In this document: positions 35,444-46,700 of the stretch, piece after piece
Numbering within the stretch: position 1 is the stretch's first letter
Layout: every line of letters begins with the position of its first letter
DNA from: Phaeoceros laevis
Lineage: Eukaryota > Anthocerotophyta > Anthocerotopsida > Notothyladales
Length of the DNA stretch: 64,000 nt
Direction of reading: 5' to 3'
NCBI GenBank assembly: GCA_049999765.1
Contig: JBNGIQ010007628.1
Coordinates: forward strand, 24,383 to 88,382
Position numbers and translations under genes: made by a program
The notes under the pieces: generated by a model
What the model was told of the DNA's origin: nothing
Database searches by the model: none
What the model saw: the letters and a program-made list of their open reading frames with translations, nothing else

Positions 35444-36049
35444 ATGGAGAAGCGGGGGCTGGCCGGTAGCTCCGGTGGATACGCCTGGTCAGGTCGAGCA
35501 AAACCGCGACCTGCCCTTGCCGAGCGGCAGGTTGCAACAGAAACCCCTGTGGCAAAGCAGACGGCGAGGAAGACGGCCCCCGGGCCCAGGGCCTGGGAGG
35601 AGCAGCTGGAGTTGCAAGACCAAGAATCGGAGGATGAGGAGGTTGAGAATGCGGAGGCGGAAGAGCAGGATTTGGATGAGGAGTTGCAGGTGGATGAAAA
35701 GGACCGCCCAAAGGAGCTCCCCCGCAGAGTGCAATATGCTGTAAAGCGGGCGCCCCCAATGGGTTGTGACTTGCACACTCTCAGCAGGCAGGAATTTGAC
35801 ACGGAAGTGGTTTGCAGATTGCGCTTGAAGCTGAACCAGTTCCTGGAAACTGGTGCAAGCCTGGTGGATACGATTCAGGAATTTGAGCAACTCAACCGAA
35901 GACGGTCCGGTTTGCAGAGGCCAAGAGTGGGCGCTGAGGTGCTGGATGTTGTCCAGGACATTGCTTCCAAGAACTTCGAGCAGTCGGAGCGGCTGGTGAA
36001 AGCGCTCATCCAGTTTCAGGCTGAGGCTCCGGGGCAGCCGAGGAAGTAG
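35444..36049 (+). CDS. Unrecognised acidic protein, ~201 residues
   Basis: The first ATG in the open frame is at 35444, although the frame stays open upstream to 35336. The product has a basic Gly/Ser/Arg N-terminus, a highly acidic middle (about residues 65-95, rich in Glu and Asp, for example QESEDEEVENAEAEEQD) and a helical C-terminal half (LKLNQFLETGASLVDTIQEF, then LDVVQDIASKNFEQSERL). The codon use is GC-rich compared with the flanking DNA. No family is recognised and no introns are evident. It might be a single-exon gene or the 3' exon of a longer one. Confidence 0.5.
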   Translation: MEKRGLAGSSGGYAWSGRAKPRPALAERQVATETPVAKQTARKTAPGPRAWEEQLELQDQESEDEEVENAEAEEQDLDEELQVDEKDRPKELPRRVQYAVKRAPPMGCDLHTLSRQEFDTEVVCRLRLKLNQFLETGASLVDTIQEFEQLNRRRSGLQRPRVGAEVLDVVQDIASKNFEQSERLVKALIQFQAEAPGQPRK

Positions 36050-36498
36050 CAGAAATGTGCATTTTTTCTAGGATTTCTGCGGAAGAAGTCGACAAAATCA
36101 TGACAAGCGCATCACACTGGAAGTGTGCAAGCTGATGTTTGGACGCCGGATGACAACAGCCATTCGACTTCCTGTCTTCACAGATCCTGCTGGCAGACCT
36201 CGGTCATGACCTTACGCGTTGTCCTGGTCACCCTAGATGACGTGAGACTGGAGTAATTGACGAGAGTGAAACAGAGACAGACGGCAGTCTGGTCTCGATA
36301 TCTCCGCACAGGTCTCACAATTTTCAGATCAAGTGCATGGTTTAGAAGCCCTCGGTCCCTTAAGTTGCTTTACCGGACTGGATGACACCTGCTCACAATT
36401 CAAGATCAAAAGTAGATCAGGTTGTGAACAGGGAGTGAAACCCGTCCTTCTTGCTGCACCTTCAAGCTCTTGTTTGAAACCACAAAGTCACAAATCCA

Positions 36499-39036
36499 TC
36501 ACTGCCTATCGCCACATGAACATATCCCATCCACAAAGCGGTGCACACGATGTGCATCTCTGACTATGATGTCCCGCTTTTCCAGCCTCGACATGATCTT
36601 GGTACTACTATGGCAGTCATTGCACATTCGAAGATTCTTGGTAACAAGCAGAGTTGTGCCATCAGGAGTGTGCAGAATACCATATGCCAATGCCAGTTTC
36701 TCAGCGTGTCCGCAAAGTGCATCTTCTTTTGCGGTTTCAGGTACTACTTTCAGCACCAAGTTAGTGTGTGCTATGTGACCTCCTTCCACCTTTAATTTTG
36801 AATTCACGCTGCTTGACTTTGAGGAAACATCAGCCCTCTCTTCTCCCACTATGAACTCAAGGACATTGCTTGACACTTCTATGCAGGCCTTCGCAGCTTT
36901 TTTCTTTGCACCTGCAGACTTTCTCAAGCTCTCCGTTTTTTGTACATCGCTCCACCTGCCAGCATTTGCATAAATGCTACCCATTAGGACATAGGCAGAC
37001 GCATGATCAGGTTCCAGTTCTACTAGCCGGTCGAAACATCGCCTTCCACGCTCTGCATCACCATGACTTTTGCATGCACTCAGCAAAGATGTCCAGCCCA
37101 CAACATGGTTGTCAAAGGGCATTGTCTGCAACATGTTCTCTGCCTCAGCAAGATGTCCTGACCGCCCAAGAAGATCAACCATGCAGCTATAGTGATGCAG
37201 AGTGGGTGCGATGCTGTACACTTCCACCATTAATCTGAAATACTTCTGGCCCTCATTTACTAGGCCCTCATGACTGCATGCTACAAGCAGACAGAGAAAA
37301 GTAACACCATTGGGCGTAATGCCTTGCTGTTGCATCTCTTCCAAACACTTCATTGCCATTTTGGCATCACTAGTCTTCGCGTAACCATTCAACAGAGCAT
37401 TCCAGGTCACTACATCTCTTGAGGGCATCCTATCGAACACGTCACAAGCATCAACTAAACTTCCGCATTTTGCATACATGTCCACCAGGCAATTACTAAC
37501 AACCATATCAGCTTCCAGGCCCCTTTCCACAATCTGTGCATGAAGCTGCTTTCCCTGATGCAAAGCTCCAACGATGGCACATGCTTGCAGGAGGCACAAA
37601 AATGTTGCTTCACTCCCTGCAGTCATGTGCTCCTGCTGCATGCTAGCATAAAGACTAAGGGCTTCACGACCATGCCCATGCTGCACATATCCTGACATCA
37701 TAGCAGTCCATGTGACCAGATCCTTTGCCTGTAATGTGTCAAACACCCTGCGGGCATCCTCCAAGTTTCCACATTTTGCATACATATCAATTAGGCAGTT
37801 GCGGAGAAACTCATCACCTCCCAATCCTCGTTCTTCAATTTGTGCATGAAGGTGCCTCCCTTGATTCAAGGTTCCAATGCTAGCACATGCTTGCAAAAGG
37901 CACACAAATGTGACACGGTTTGGTGGAGTCGTGCACTCCTCCTGCATTCTTGCGTGCAGAGCCAAAGCATCGTGACCAAGCCCATGCTGAGCGTATCCAG
38001 AAATCATAGCAGTCCACGTTACCACATCTTTTATGGATATTGTCTCAAAGACACTACGTGCATCCACTAAGCTACCACATTTTGCATACATGTCCACCAA
38101 ACAGTTGGAAACAAAGATATCGGGTTCATCTCCGCTTTCCAAAATATCAGTATGAACATGCTTGCCAGACGACAGATCCAGTGCACTAGCACAAGCCTTG
38201 AGGACTGCAGTAAAGGTGTGGTTGTCTGGCTTGACAGTTGACTCACGCATTTGCTGATACAGTTTTATAGCCTGGGTCGACCTACCCTGCCTGACATGTG
38301 CCAGAATTATCGAGGCCCACATGAATGCGTTTGGTGCAGCCACCTTGGCAAAAACCTGCATTGCTTCCTCCAGCCTCCCCTGCTTGTCATACATACCAAT
38401 CATTTGATTAGCAACCAATGTATTTGATTCACACCCACTTCCGAGAGCAAGAGCAAGAGCCCGCCTGCCAAGAGCCAGGTCCTTGTGACACTTGCACCTC
38501 TTGAGTACAATGTATACAAGAGAACTGTCCACATGGGAACCCCGTTGCAAGAGTATCTCTAATGCCTCAACAGCTTTTATCAGCTCGCCCTCTGCACAGA
38601 ATGTGTTCCAATTTCCAATTTTCAAATTCCCCACTTGAGCATCCCATGCAGCTAGTTGTATATCCACCCAAGCAGGCTTGTATTTGTTGTTCAGCCAGAG
38701 AGCTTCCTTGGAAGCCCTGTGGCGAAAGTCAGGATGGTAGCTCCTCTTATCCGGCCTGTTGTCCCACCATTGTGTTGGGTCTAGAAAAAAACCTTGCCAC
38801 AGGAACTCCTGTCTCTCTTGCTCTTCCACGATGCAACTTCCTCCAAACGTTGAGGAGGATGTTGCCAACTGCCCCAGACCACCTAGCAATGCTGGTGAGC
38901 AGCGCCCTGGTACAACTCCGACCTCATAAGGTACGGGATGATGGCTAGACAGCATATCGCGCAGTTGAGGAAGAGCAAAATTTGGTTCCATGCGATTAAC
39001 CAATACCAGATTCGGGTGCCACGACGTGACAGCCAT
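36499..39036 (-). CDS. PPR-DYW protein with N-terminal OSB-type PDF motif
   Basis: Single exon, ATG at 39036, 845 residues. Residues 73-128 form a PDF motif as in plant organellar single-stranded DNA-binding (OSB) proteins: WWDNRPDKRSYHPDFRHR, EALWLNNKYKPAWV. About 14 PLS-type PPR motifs follow (residues ~145-665; LVDMYAKCGSLVDARSVFE and similar), then E and E+ (VGWTSLLSACKSHGDAERG) and a DYW-type cytidine deaminase. The zinc/catalytic motif is HAE in CGHAEKLALAYG with CNDC downstream, so an active site is present. Two oddities: the PG box is altered (AAKACIEV) with a divergent linker, and the protein ends CSCGDRQ instead of ending in Asp-Tyr-Trp. Expected to act in C-to-U editing of organelle RNA; targeting is not obvious from the first residues. 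Its closest relative here is the PPR gene at 11.5-14 kb. Confidence 0.92.
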   Translation of the reverse strand: MAVTSWHPNLVLVNRMEPNFALPQLRDMLSSHHPVPYEVGVVPGRCSPALLGGLGQLATSSSTFGGSCIVEEQERQEFLWQGFFLDPTQWWDNRPDKRSYHPDFRHRASKEALWLNNKYKPAWVDIQLAAWDAQVGNLKIGNWNTFCAEGELIKAVEALEILLQRGSHVDSSLVYIVLKRCKCHKDLALGRRALALALGSGCESNTLVANQMIGMYDKQGRLEEAMQVFAKVAAPNAFMWASIILAHVRQGRSTQAIKLYQQMRESTVKPDNHTFTAVLKACASALDLSSGKHVHTDILESGDEPDIFVSNCLVDMYAKCGSLVDARSVFETISIKDVVTWTAMISGYAQHGLGHDALALHARMQEECTTPPNRVTFVCLLQACASIGTLNQGRHLHAQIEERGLGGDEFLRNCLIDMYAKCGNLEDARRVFDTLQAKDLVTWTAMMSGYVQHGHGREALSLYASMQQEHMTAGSEATFLCLLQACAIVGALHQGKQLHAQIVERGLEADMVVSNCLVDMYAKCGSLVDACDVFDRMPSRDVVTWNALLNGYAKTSDAKMAMKCLEEMQQQGITPNGVTFLCLLVACSHEGLVNEGQKYFRLMVEVYSIAPTLHHYSCMVDLLGRSGHLAEAENMLQTMPFDNHVVGWTSLLSACKSHGDAERGRRCFDRLVELEPDHASAYVLMGSIYANAGRWSDVQKTESLRKSAGAKKKAAKACIEVSSNVLEFIVGEERADVSSKSSSVNSKLKVEGGHIAHTNLVLKVVPETAKEDALCGHAEKLALAYGILHTPDGTTLLVTKNLRMCNDCHSSTKIMSRLEKRDIIVRDAHRVHRFVDGICSCGDRQ

Positions 39037-39117
39037 TTTACGGAATCAGTCAAGCCACTTGGGATCGCCTGGATGATCTGCGAGTCATGTCCCACATACA
39101 GGTGGCTTGGACCATGT

Positions 39118-39347
39118 TGTAGTTGCAGAATGTGAGAGCTTGGTGGACGCTGGGCAGTGGTTCGAGAAGTGGCCACGTTTTTTATGTGGTCAACCAGCTC
39201 GGTGGCATCGTGGATGCATTTTTGGAAGGAAACCAGGAACTTTGGGAAGTGCCAACATTACACATGCAGCGCTGCGATATCTCATCACTAAAATGGAGGA
39301 ATGATATGTCTGTTGTGCTGACTACCGTGAAAATGGACGTCAACTGA
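39118..39347 (+). CDS. Possible isolated exon of unknown gene
   Basis: A 75-codon frame after a TTGCAG acceptor reads convincingly like protein (GHVFYVVNQLGGIVDAFLEG, then LWEVPTLHMQRCDISSLKW) and ends in a stop at 39345. No neighbouring exon in a compatible phase was found, and the family is not recognised. It may be a fragment carried along with the duplicated chorismate mutase piece just downstream. Confidence 0.3.
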
Positions 39348-39418
39348 ACGCTTGTGACGGAAGAGAGGACGGGGGCCACTTAGGGCATGGCTTCTCTCCT
39401 GTATTTCAAGGTTTCCAG

Positions 39419-39744
39419 GCTTGCGCCCCGAATCCGAGTCTTCGGCACAGATGAGGACATTATATGGTCCATGTACTTCAACAATTTCCTCCGGGAGCTC
39501 GCTGTCGAGGGAGATGATGGGAGCTACAGTTCAACAGCAACGCTGGACGTGCTTTGACATGAGGTGCTGCTGCTAACCAGATCTGGTTATTGGATTGCCT
39601 GACGCTAACACGGCTTCGGGCGTGCTGACCATTTTTGCGCTGCAGGCATTGTCGAAGCGCATCCATTGTACGAGCAAGTGTGTCGCGGAATCCAAGTTCC
39701 TTGAAAACCACGACGAGTCCTACCGCCTCGCCCTTCGAGATCAG
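39419..39744 (+). pseudogene. Partial duplicate of chorismate mutase (two exons)
   Basis: 39419-39563 corresponds to the third recognised exon of the downstream gene and 39646-39744 to the fourth, with the same intron position between them. Shared strings are TCAACAGCAACGCTGGACGT and GCATTGTCGAAGCGCATCCA. The first piece carries an in-frame TGA where the intact gene has TGC, and exons equivalent to the first two and the last are missing. It is a dead tandem fragment 92 bp upstream of the intact copy's first recognised exon. Confidence 0.88.
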
Positions 39745-39836
39745 GTTAGTGTATCAGCTTTCTCCAAGCGTCAGTTTCGTATTACTGGTTTAGGAGTTGT
39801 GGCCTGAATATTGTTGTCAAACCCTCTTCCTGCAGT

Positions 39837-41003
39837 CTGGCATCAAAACCCTTGGCCCTGGACGCTATCAGGCAATCTCTTATCCGTCAGGAGGACACTA
39901 TAATCTACTATTTGATTGAGAGGGCGCAGTTTTGTTTCAACGGTCCAGCCTACGATCCCAAGGCATTTAAGATTCAAGGTTTCGATGGAAGCCTGGTGCA
40001 GTACACGCTGCAGGAAACCGAGAGGGTGCACGCCAAGGTTTTTCTCTCCTTACAATGAGTGGCATGTGAACACTCTTCAGGTTTTGACAGAACCGCTTCT
40101 AGGTATCGTAAATTTGTTTTTTGCTCTTCTCACAATGTCACTTCCTGTCAGATGAGACGATACACTAGCCCTGAAGAGCATCCGTTCTTTGCCGATAACC
40201 TACCAGCACCAGCAATTCCTCCTGTCAGCTACCCGCAGGTACTGTGCTGTGAACCGCATGTCATGCAGGAGAGGGCAGCCACTTCGGGCAGATTGCTCAC
40301 GTGTCTTCGTTTATTTTCCAGGTTCTGCAACCCGGGTCCGAGTCCATCAACATAAACGAGGACATCTGGTCGATGTACTTCGACAATCTCCTCCCGGAGC
40401 TGGCTGCTGAGGGAGACGATGGCAACTACGGTTCAACAGCAACGCTGGACGTGCTTTGCCTTCAGGTACCGCTATCCACTCCTGGCTGATTGAATATGAG
40501 ACAGTTTGGCTTTTCTTCAAGTCAAAAGTAACTCTCTGGGCATGCCTAACCAATGAACATATTTTGGTTGCCACCTGCAGGCATTGTCGAAGCGCATCCA
40601 TTTTGGAAAATTTGTTGCAGAATCCAAGTTCCTTCAAAGACGGGAAGAGTTTGAACCTGCCATTCGGGATAAGGTGGTGTACTGTTCTTTCAAACTGCCG
40701 TTGGGGTTGTGTTGTTTCAGCATCACCAGAAAGCTAGAAACGTTGTTAACACAACTCCTTGCATATCTGCAGGACACAGAGAAGCTGAACAAACTCATTT
40801 TCTTCCCAGTAACCGAAGCTAAAGTTGTTGAGCGCGTGGAGGCAAAGGCAAAGCTCTATGGGCAAGAACTGGACGAGAATGGAGCAGTTGTTCCTCAGAG
40901 TTACAGAATGCCCCCGCACATTGTAGCTGCACTTTACAGAGATTGGGTGATGCCTCTGACAAAGAAGGTGCAAGTCTTGTATTTACTGAACAGGCTAGAC
41001 TAG
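39837..41003 (+). CDS. CM: Chorismate mutase
   Basis: Five exons (39837-40037, 40152-40238, 40322-40465, 40581-40673, 40773-41003) encode 251 residues covering the eukaryotic AroQ-type enzyme: LDAIRQSLIRQEDTIIYYL, YTSPEEHPFFADNLP, GDDGNYGSTATLDVLCLQ, ALSKRIHFGKFVAESKF and the C-terminal VQVLYLLNRLD. The enzyme converts chorismate to prephenate, the entry step to Phe and Tyr. The 5' end is unresolved: the first exon has no ATG before LASKPLALDA, and the frame stays open upstream to about 39790, so a leader or transit-peptide exon must lie further 5' or was lost in the rearrangement that left the partial copy. Plastid or cytosolic location therefore cannot be decided. Coordinates give only the supported part. 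Confidence 0.93.
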
Positions 41004-41433
41004 GGCATACGTCCAAAACCAAAGTTCTGGACGTAAGGTTTCAAACATTCATTTGAACGAGTATAACACGGTTGTAAGAATGCCGCGGAGTCCATTGTTT
41101 TCTGCCTGCAGCAGCAGACATCCCACACTGGCAGAGTTGTATGCATGCTTTTCTCACACTTGATCTCTTCGTCGTCTTCTCGTTTCCCAAAACGATAAAC
41201 TAGTAATGGCCTGGTCAAGGTCACTCAACCGTCACATGTTCGTGAGCCCTTCACGCACGTTAATGAATCTGTCACTCGTTCATACCCTCTGGGGACTTGC
41301 TTTCTATCTCGCCTATGGTGGTTGTGAATCTGAATTCTCCGAGGGCACGCTATTGTTGCCGTCGGCCAGAGTTGCGCCGAAGTTGGTGGATTGAAACCCT
41401 CAAGCCAAGACTGAAGCATCGAGAATCAGGCAC

Positions 41434-42561
41434 ATGGAAAGGGAGGTGGATCCAGCGGTACCGGTGACAGAGTCTTACGCCCACCCTGGAGTGGCTTTTT
41501 TCCACATTGTTTTCAAGGTACTGCGCTTGCGTTTCCAAGTATAGTGAACATCGGCGCTATGTCTGTTCGGACTGTGCCGTGGTTGGGACTGAGCTATGCC
41601 GACCTGTTGCTAGGCACAAGCTGCTGCAGAAGGGGTTGTAAATTTTACATTTCTTTTGTGTTGTGATGCAGGGAGCAGCTCTGGCATGGTACCTCCTGTG
41701 CGGTTGGCTCGTTGACGGCTTTGTAGTTCAGTTTGTGATCACCGTGCTGTTAGTGGCTTTTGATTTCTGGACCGTGAAGAATGTTAGTGGACGGATTCTA
41801 GTCGGGCTCCGTTGGTGGAATGAAACCACCGAAAATGGCGAAAGCATTTGGAGATTTGAGTCACTGGATAAAAAGGTTCGTACATGTCGAGAACCAGTGG
41901 TCATTTTTCGTAGCTTATTTGTCATGGCTTCCTCCCTGAGATAGTAGAAGATAAACCAAGTTGCAGTCTTGAAGGAAGTCTTCAGCAGCATCAATCTCAT
42001 GTGAAATGGCTTACTGTGCAGACAATGGATGCACTGAACAAGAAAGACACTTGGCTGTTCTGGTGGTCTTTATATGCAACTGTACGCTATGCAGTTTCCT
42101 TTACTTTCTGTCCTGCCAATGTGTCTGATAGTCTGGTCAAAAATCCTTTGACGTTAATCTAAAGCTCAATGTTGATGTCCCGGGCTAGTCTTCTAACTCC
42201 TGAGCCCTGGTCTGCCCGCAGCCTGCTGTCTGGTTAGCCCTTGGCATCATCGCAGTCATAAAGCTCAAGTTCGACTACTTGTTGATCGTAGCCATTGCCC
42301 TGTGCCTTGGTACAGCCAACATCGTCGGTTTTACCAAGTGCAGAAAAGGTATGAGTCTTGAGCCTTGGCCTTCACTTTTAGTGCCGTTGAAAGTCTACTA
42401 CTGTCAGTGTGTTTTAGTTTCGTCAAGGAATTCAATAATCTATTCACGGTTTGGTGAGTGCAGATGCAAAAAATCAGTTTCAAAAGATGGCAGGTCAAGC
42501 TGGGGCCTTGTACATGGCATCAAATGCCTATTCGAGTTTGAAATCAGCGATGGGTGGATGA
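41434..42561 (+). CDS. ECH: ECHIDNA / TVP23 Golgi membrane protein
   Basis: Five exons (41434-41517, 41672-41875, 42022-42081, 42222-42348, 42464-42561) give 190 residues, close to the 186 of Arabidopsis ECHIDNA. Hydrophobic segments make it a four-pass membrane protein of the trans-Golgi network, which works with YIP4 proteins in secretion and cell elongation. Diagnostic strings are AFFHIVFKGAALAWYLL, FDFWTVKNVSGRILVGLRWW, KKDTWLFWWSLY and TANIVGFTKCRKDAK. All introns are GT-AG and phases agree. No sign of damage. Confidence 0.96.
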
Positions 42562-43248
42562 CAGCACGAAAAGGAGTCACAGTTTTGCAGCAGGATGGAT
42601 TCAGTTCCCTCCGTTTGGATTGTACTTGCATCAGTTGGATGCTCCTGTCCATCTCAGTCGACACTGTGTGTGGTGGAATCAAGTACAACTTGCAATGTAG
42701 GAGTTGGCACGAGATGCAACATGTGCATAGCGGTATTGTGAAGTTCTTTGTCCACAGATCAAGAATTTGGATATTCGCTATCGATGCATAGCAGGTATTG
42801 AGTTTTCTGTGTCTTTCTGGCAGCGGTCGAATTTTTGGCTGTTGGCTGCGTCCCTCCATGTGATTAGACTTGGCAGAATCTGAGACATACACAATAAGTT
42901 CGGGGGAGTGAACATGTTATTATGTACAGGGAGATCACTCACTGAAAAAAACTGTCTGTAGGTTTCGACCATGAGGAAAGCTGTAGTTGAGAGGCCTCAC
43001 AGCTGATTGTGGCAGTTAGAAGTGCGAGTGCCCAGGATGAGTGATAATTGTGCTTGTCATGCTGGTGCAATCTGCAAGTAAATTCATTGCTTCCAAACTG
43101 TGTCCGAGTCCGTAGGAAGGAACCATTTCTCGGCAACTGGTGAACATGGGCGGACATATCACAACGGTAGCTGTTGTTGATCAGACAAATACAACCCACA
43201 GCAACGAAAACATATAAAATTTAAACCCACAGCGATTTTGCAGCTATT
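42562..43248. other. Intergenic, no supported gene
   Basis: ECHIDNA 3' flank and the tRNA upstream region; the last 30 bp before the tRNA are AT-rich, as is usual for plant tRNA promoters. Confidence 0.5.
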
Positions 43249-43329
43249 GTGGTCGTGCCGGAGTGGTTATCGGGCATGACTAGAAATCATGTGGGTTCGC
43301 CCGCGCAGGTTCGAATCCTGCCGACCACG
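43249..43329 (+). tRNA. tRNA-Ser (anticodon AGA)
   Basis: Acceptor arms GTGGTCG and CGACCAC pair perfectly, the A box (GTGCCGGAGTGGTTATCGGG) and the B box (GGTTCGAATCC) are intact, the anticodon loop is CTAGAAA with AGA at 43282-43284, and there is a long variable arm, as expected for serine. No intron. Confidence 0.96.
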
Positions 43330-43739
43330 AGAGTCCTCTGTAAGTGAGATAGACGTTTTCGTCATTCGTGTAGCCTGCGAAATTCTCTCTCTTTCCAGGC
43401 TTTTGGACGTTTACGGACTCCTTGAACTGACAGGCAGTGCTAATAAGCGAAGTCCCGGGAAGCAAAAGTGCCACAAAACTGTCAAAGCCACAGGGAGTAG
43501 AGTAGATTTAAAGGTGCAGCGATGTCGCTATTCTGTGGGTAGTATTGGCTACCCACATGGAGCTACATGTATCTATAGTGTTGAACCATGCTCTCAGGAA
43601 CGCTATGTCCAAACGTTTTGATGTGCTGTAATTGTTTTATAGTTTCCCTAGCCAGGTTCGCAACATTTGTCCATATGCAATGGAGCGCCTCACGGCCCTC
43701 ATCCATGTTTCGTTCGCTGCGATGCAAAAAATTTATACC

Positions 43740-46700
43740 CTAAGCACGAACTCCTATAGGCCTCGGCCTCTTCCCTACCACATTGGACCTCCACTTCTTG
43801 TCACCCTTGTCCTTGCGGCTGGCACGCGTTCCCTTCAGTGCCCTGCGCATTTCGAGGTCAAACATGGTACCCAAATGGAACCTGAACTCGTCTTGCCCAA
43901 AATTGAGATGCACTCCTCCACCCCGAGGAAGCGCACAGAATGGGAGGAAGGAGTAGCTTGCGTTCACGCTGGCTTCGCAGAGCAGCAGCAGCCACGCGAG
44001 GCAACCATTGACGGTGAAGAAAACTTCTCCTCTCTTGAAGTTGATCCCGCAGCCCACGACGTCGCCGCATTTCATCGTCTGCCCGCACCTCTTCTGCGTG
44101 CGGGCAGCAGAGGTGCTCTTGGGCACCAAACACCCCCAGAATTCCCCCGACACCAAGTTGTGCACCGCACCTCGACCTCCAACAACCAGCCCGCGTTTCG
44201 GGTGGGAGCTGAGGAAGAGCCAGGCGTCTGAGTCGACATGGCTCCTCATCTGGCTGGGCCACGACCTGCAGCTCAGCCTGAGCACCCCCACTTTCACGTT
44301 GCTCCCGGACAGAAGCTTCGCCTCGAAGTAGTAGCCGGGTAAGCCGCGGAAGCTCCGCGGGCACAGCCGGTTGGCGAACACGGTGGCCTCTGCCAGGTCC
44401 GCCTGCACGGACCGCCTGTCCGGGGAGAAATCGGGCGTGGAGACGGGGTGGAAGGCTCGAGCGTGCTGCCGATGAAGGTGTGAGGGGGCTTCGGTAACAT
44501 TGGGATGCGCCACCCGAGGTAGTGCATTCCTGAGTTCCTGGATTTCAACACCATACTCGAATTCATTCACCACACCTCCTCCTCCTCCTCCTCCTCCTGG
44601 ACCCGATTCTGAGCCCAAAACAGTCTCCTCCCTATCGCCCACAAGGACTCTCCAGTACCCCCACTCGCTCCTGTCCTGGCAACGCTCCCAATCTGCGCTA
44701 CCAAGATGGCGGCCAGCCTCCTCGTCTTGTGCCTTGTCCGGGCAATCCTGGTAGTGAACTACCTCCACAGGTCGGGCAATGACAGTAGTAGTGCCGGCGC
44801 CGCTCTGTGGGAAGTGTGTTTCCCAGGGGTACAGAAACGGCTTCTCACCAAAATTGACCTCCATTTCAGCCTGGTTGATTGTGCACATTGGGGTCCAGGC
44901 GTCCTCCTCCGCCGTGATGCTGGCTTCACGTATGAACCATCTCAGCTCGCCGTTCTTGGTGAAGAAGATTTCGCGCGACTTGAAGTTGACTCCCACCCCG
45001 ATAGTGTCTCCGCATTGCATTGTCTCCAAAGGGTGGGCACCGTAGACCTCCTCGTCTTCCAAGCGTTCCAGCTCGAAACAGCAGCTCAACCGCCCTGTCA
45101 GTCCCGTAGCAACCACATGAAGCGGGTGAGCCTTCCACATCCACGTCCCATAGGCGGCCGAGGCCGCGCCAGAAGCCTGTTGAATGAGGAAGCCGACGGA
45201 GATGTGCTCTCCCGCCTGAAAGCACGCCTCGTAGTAGTAGCCAGGCAGCCTTCTGAACGTATCCTGGCAGCACCGGTGGCCGTAAATGAGCAAATGCTCC
45301 GGTGCCGAACTGCTCACCGCTCCCCCATCTTCCCTGAATTTCAAGAGCACATCTGGATGCCGCCTCATGGCTCCCTTGTCATCCAAACGCATGGGCTGCA
45401 AGTGGTCCCGGATCCAGTCTCTCTTCAGTGCACACTCGCGGTCCCTGCTGTCCCACATCATCACATGGTCGAGCTTCAGCAACGCGTCCCCGTACTCCTC
45501 TGCGGCAACGTGGTCCAGAGCCTCCTGCCGATGCCGCTGCCGCCGCGCCCTGAACTCCTCCTCCTGCTCCGGGAACCTGAGGAACAGCCGCCGGCGCATG
45601 TCGATGTCGTCCACCAGGATGCGGAAATCGGTCATGTCCGCGTCGTACGGACATCTCACCATGTTGTTGTCGATGATCGTCCACCGGTCGTAGGTCCTGC
45701 CGTCGGTGGCCTTGACGGGGTCGCACATGCACGCCCTGGTGATGGGGTCTTCGTACATGTCCTCATCGACTTGAACTTCTTCCCTGTGAGTTTCGAGCGC
45801 CTGTACAACCTACATACAAAAATATACACAATAAAAACGGTGCTCGTCAGCTGGCACAGGCACATTTTTGAATGTGGAATGTTGGGCATCTCTCTATCTG
45901 CATCTGGCAATGGACTAGTCAGTTAAAAAGTACTCACATCTGCAAAGAATTTCTCAGTCTCCGTCGTCTGGGCTTGAATGGACAGCACCAGATGGGCAGC
46001 GTCCCGCTTCTGCTGCTCGCCCATTGCCTTTCCGAGAAGCTTCAATATGGTCCGCCTCTCCGACCGAGCCTCCTGCCGCATGGAAGTTACCGAGTCTGCT
46101 AGGTTGCCAATACCCAGGTTGGTAGCACCCAGTGCCTCGTTGATATTTTGCAAACGCTTTAAGCTTTGCCTGAAACGCGCTTGCTCGTTTCGCCCGTCCA
46201 GGGGCACCTGTACGCTGGCACAACCAGGGTTAGGGCTTTTGAAACGAAACCCTAACCAGCGAGTCCATCGATCGATGCTGCTTCTTGAAGCAGCTTCTGA
46301 GAGTGTTCCAAAGCGAGAAAGCGAGATTAATTGCAAGAGAGGGCGGTGCGGAGAGTCAGCTTACATCAATCTGGATATACTGCAGCAGGGTCTGGAATTC
46401 AGTCATTAGGTTTTCCCGCACCCTGCTCAGCTGCTCTTGAACGTGGTTTGCGTTCCACAGCCCCTCCAAGCAGCCCTGCCGCAGAAGCACCTGCACCAGT
46501 TTCGTGGCTTCTTCAAGGTGTCTCTTGAGAGATTCTGCAAAGTTTCCTAGGGTTTGATGTGAGCAAGCTTTCAATAACAATTTCAGTTGCAAGCTGAAGA
46601 GGTCGGGCCTACGCACCAGCCGCCATTGCGGAGCTGTTGTTGCGGGGCGTCATTTCCTCAAGGACATCGATATCTCGCTGCAGCTGTGCCACGAAAAGGT

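Noticed and set aside
44706-45926. 406-codon plus-strand open frame
   Set aside because: It lies opposite the U-box/SPRY exon; its translation has no domain and the length comes from GC-biased codons of the true gene.
46231-46260. Telomere-like AACCCTA/TAGGGTT words
   Set aside because: They fall in an intron of the U-box/SPRY gene and occur as single units, not as a telomeric array.
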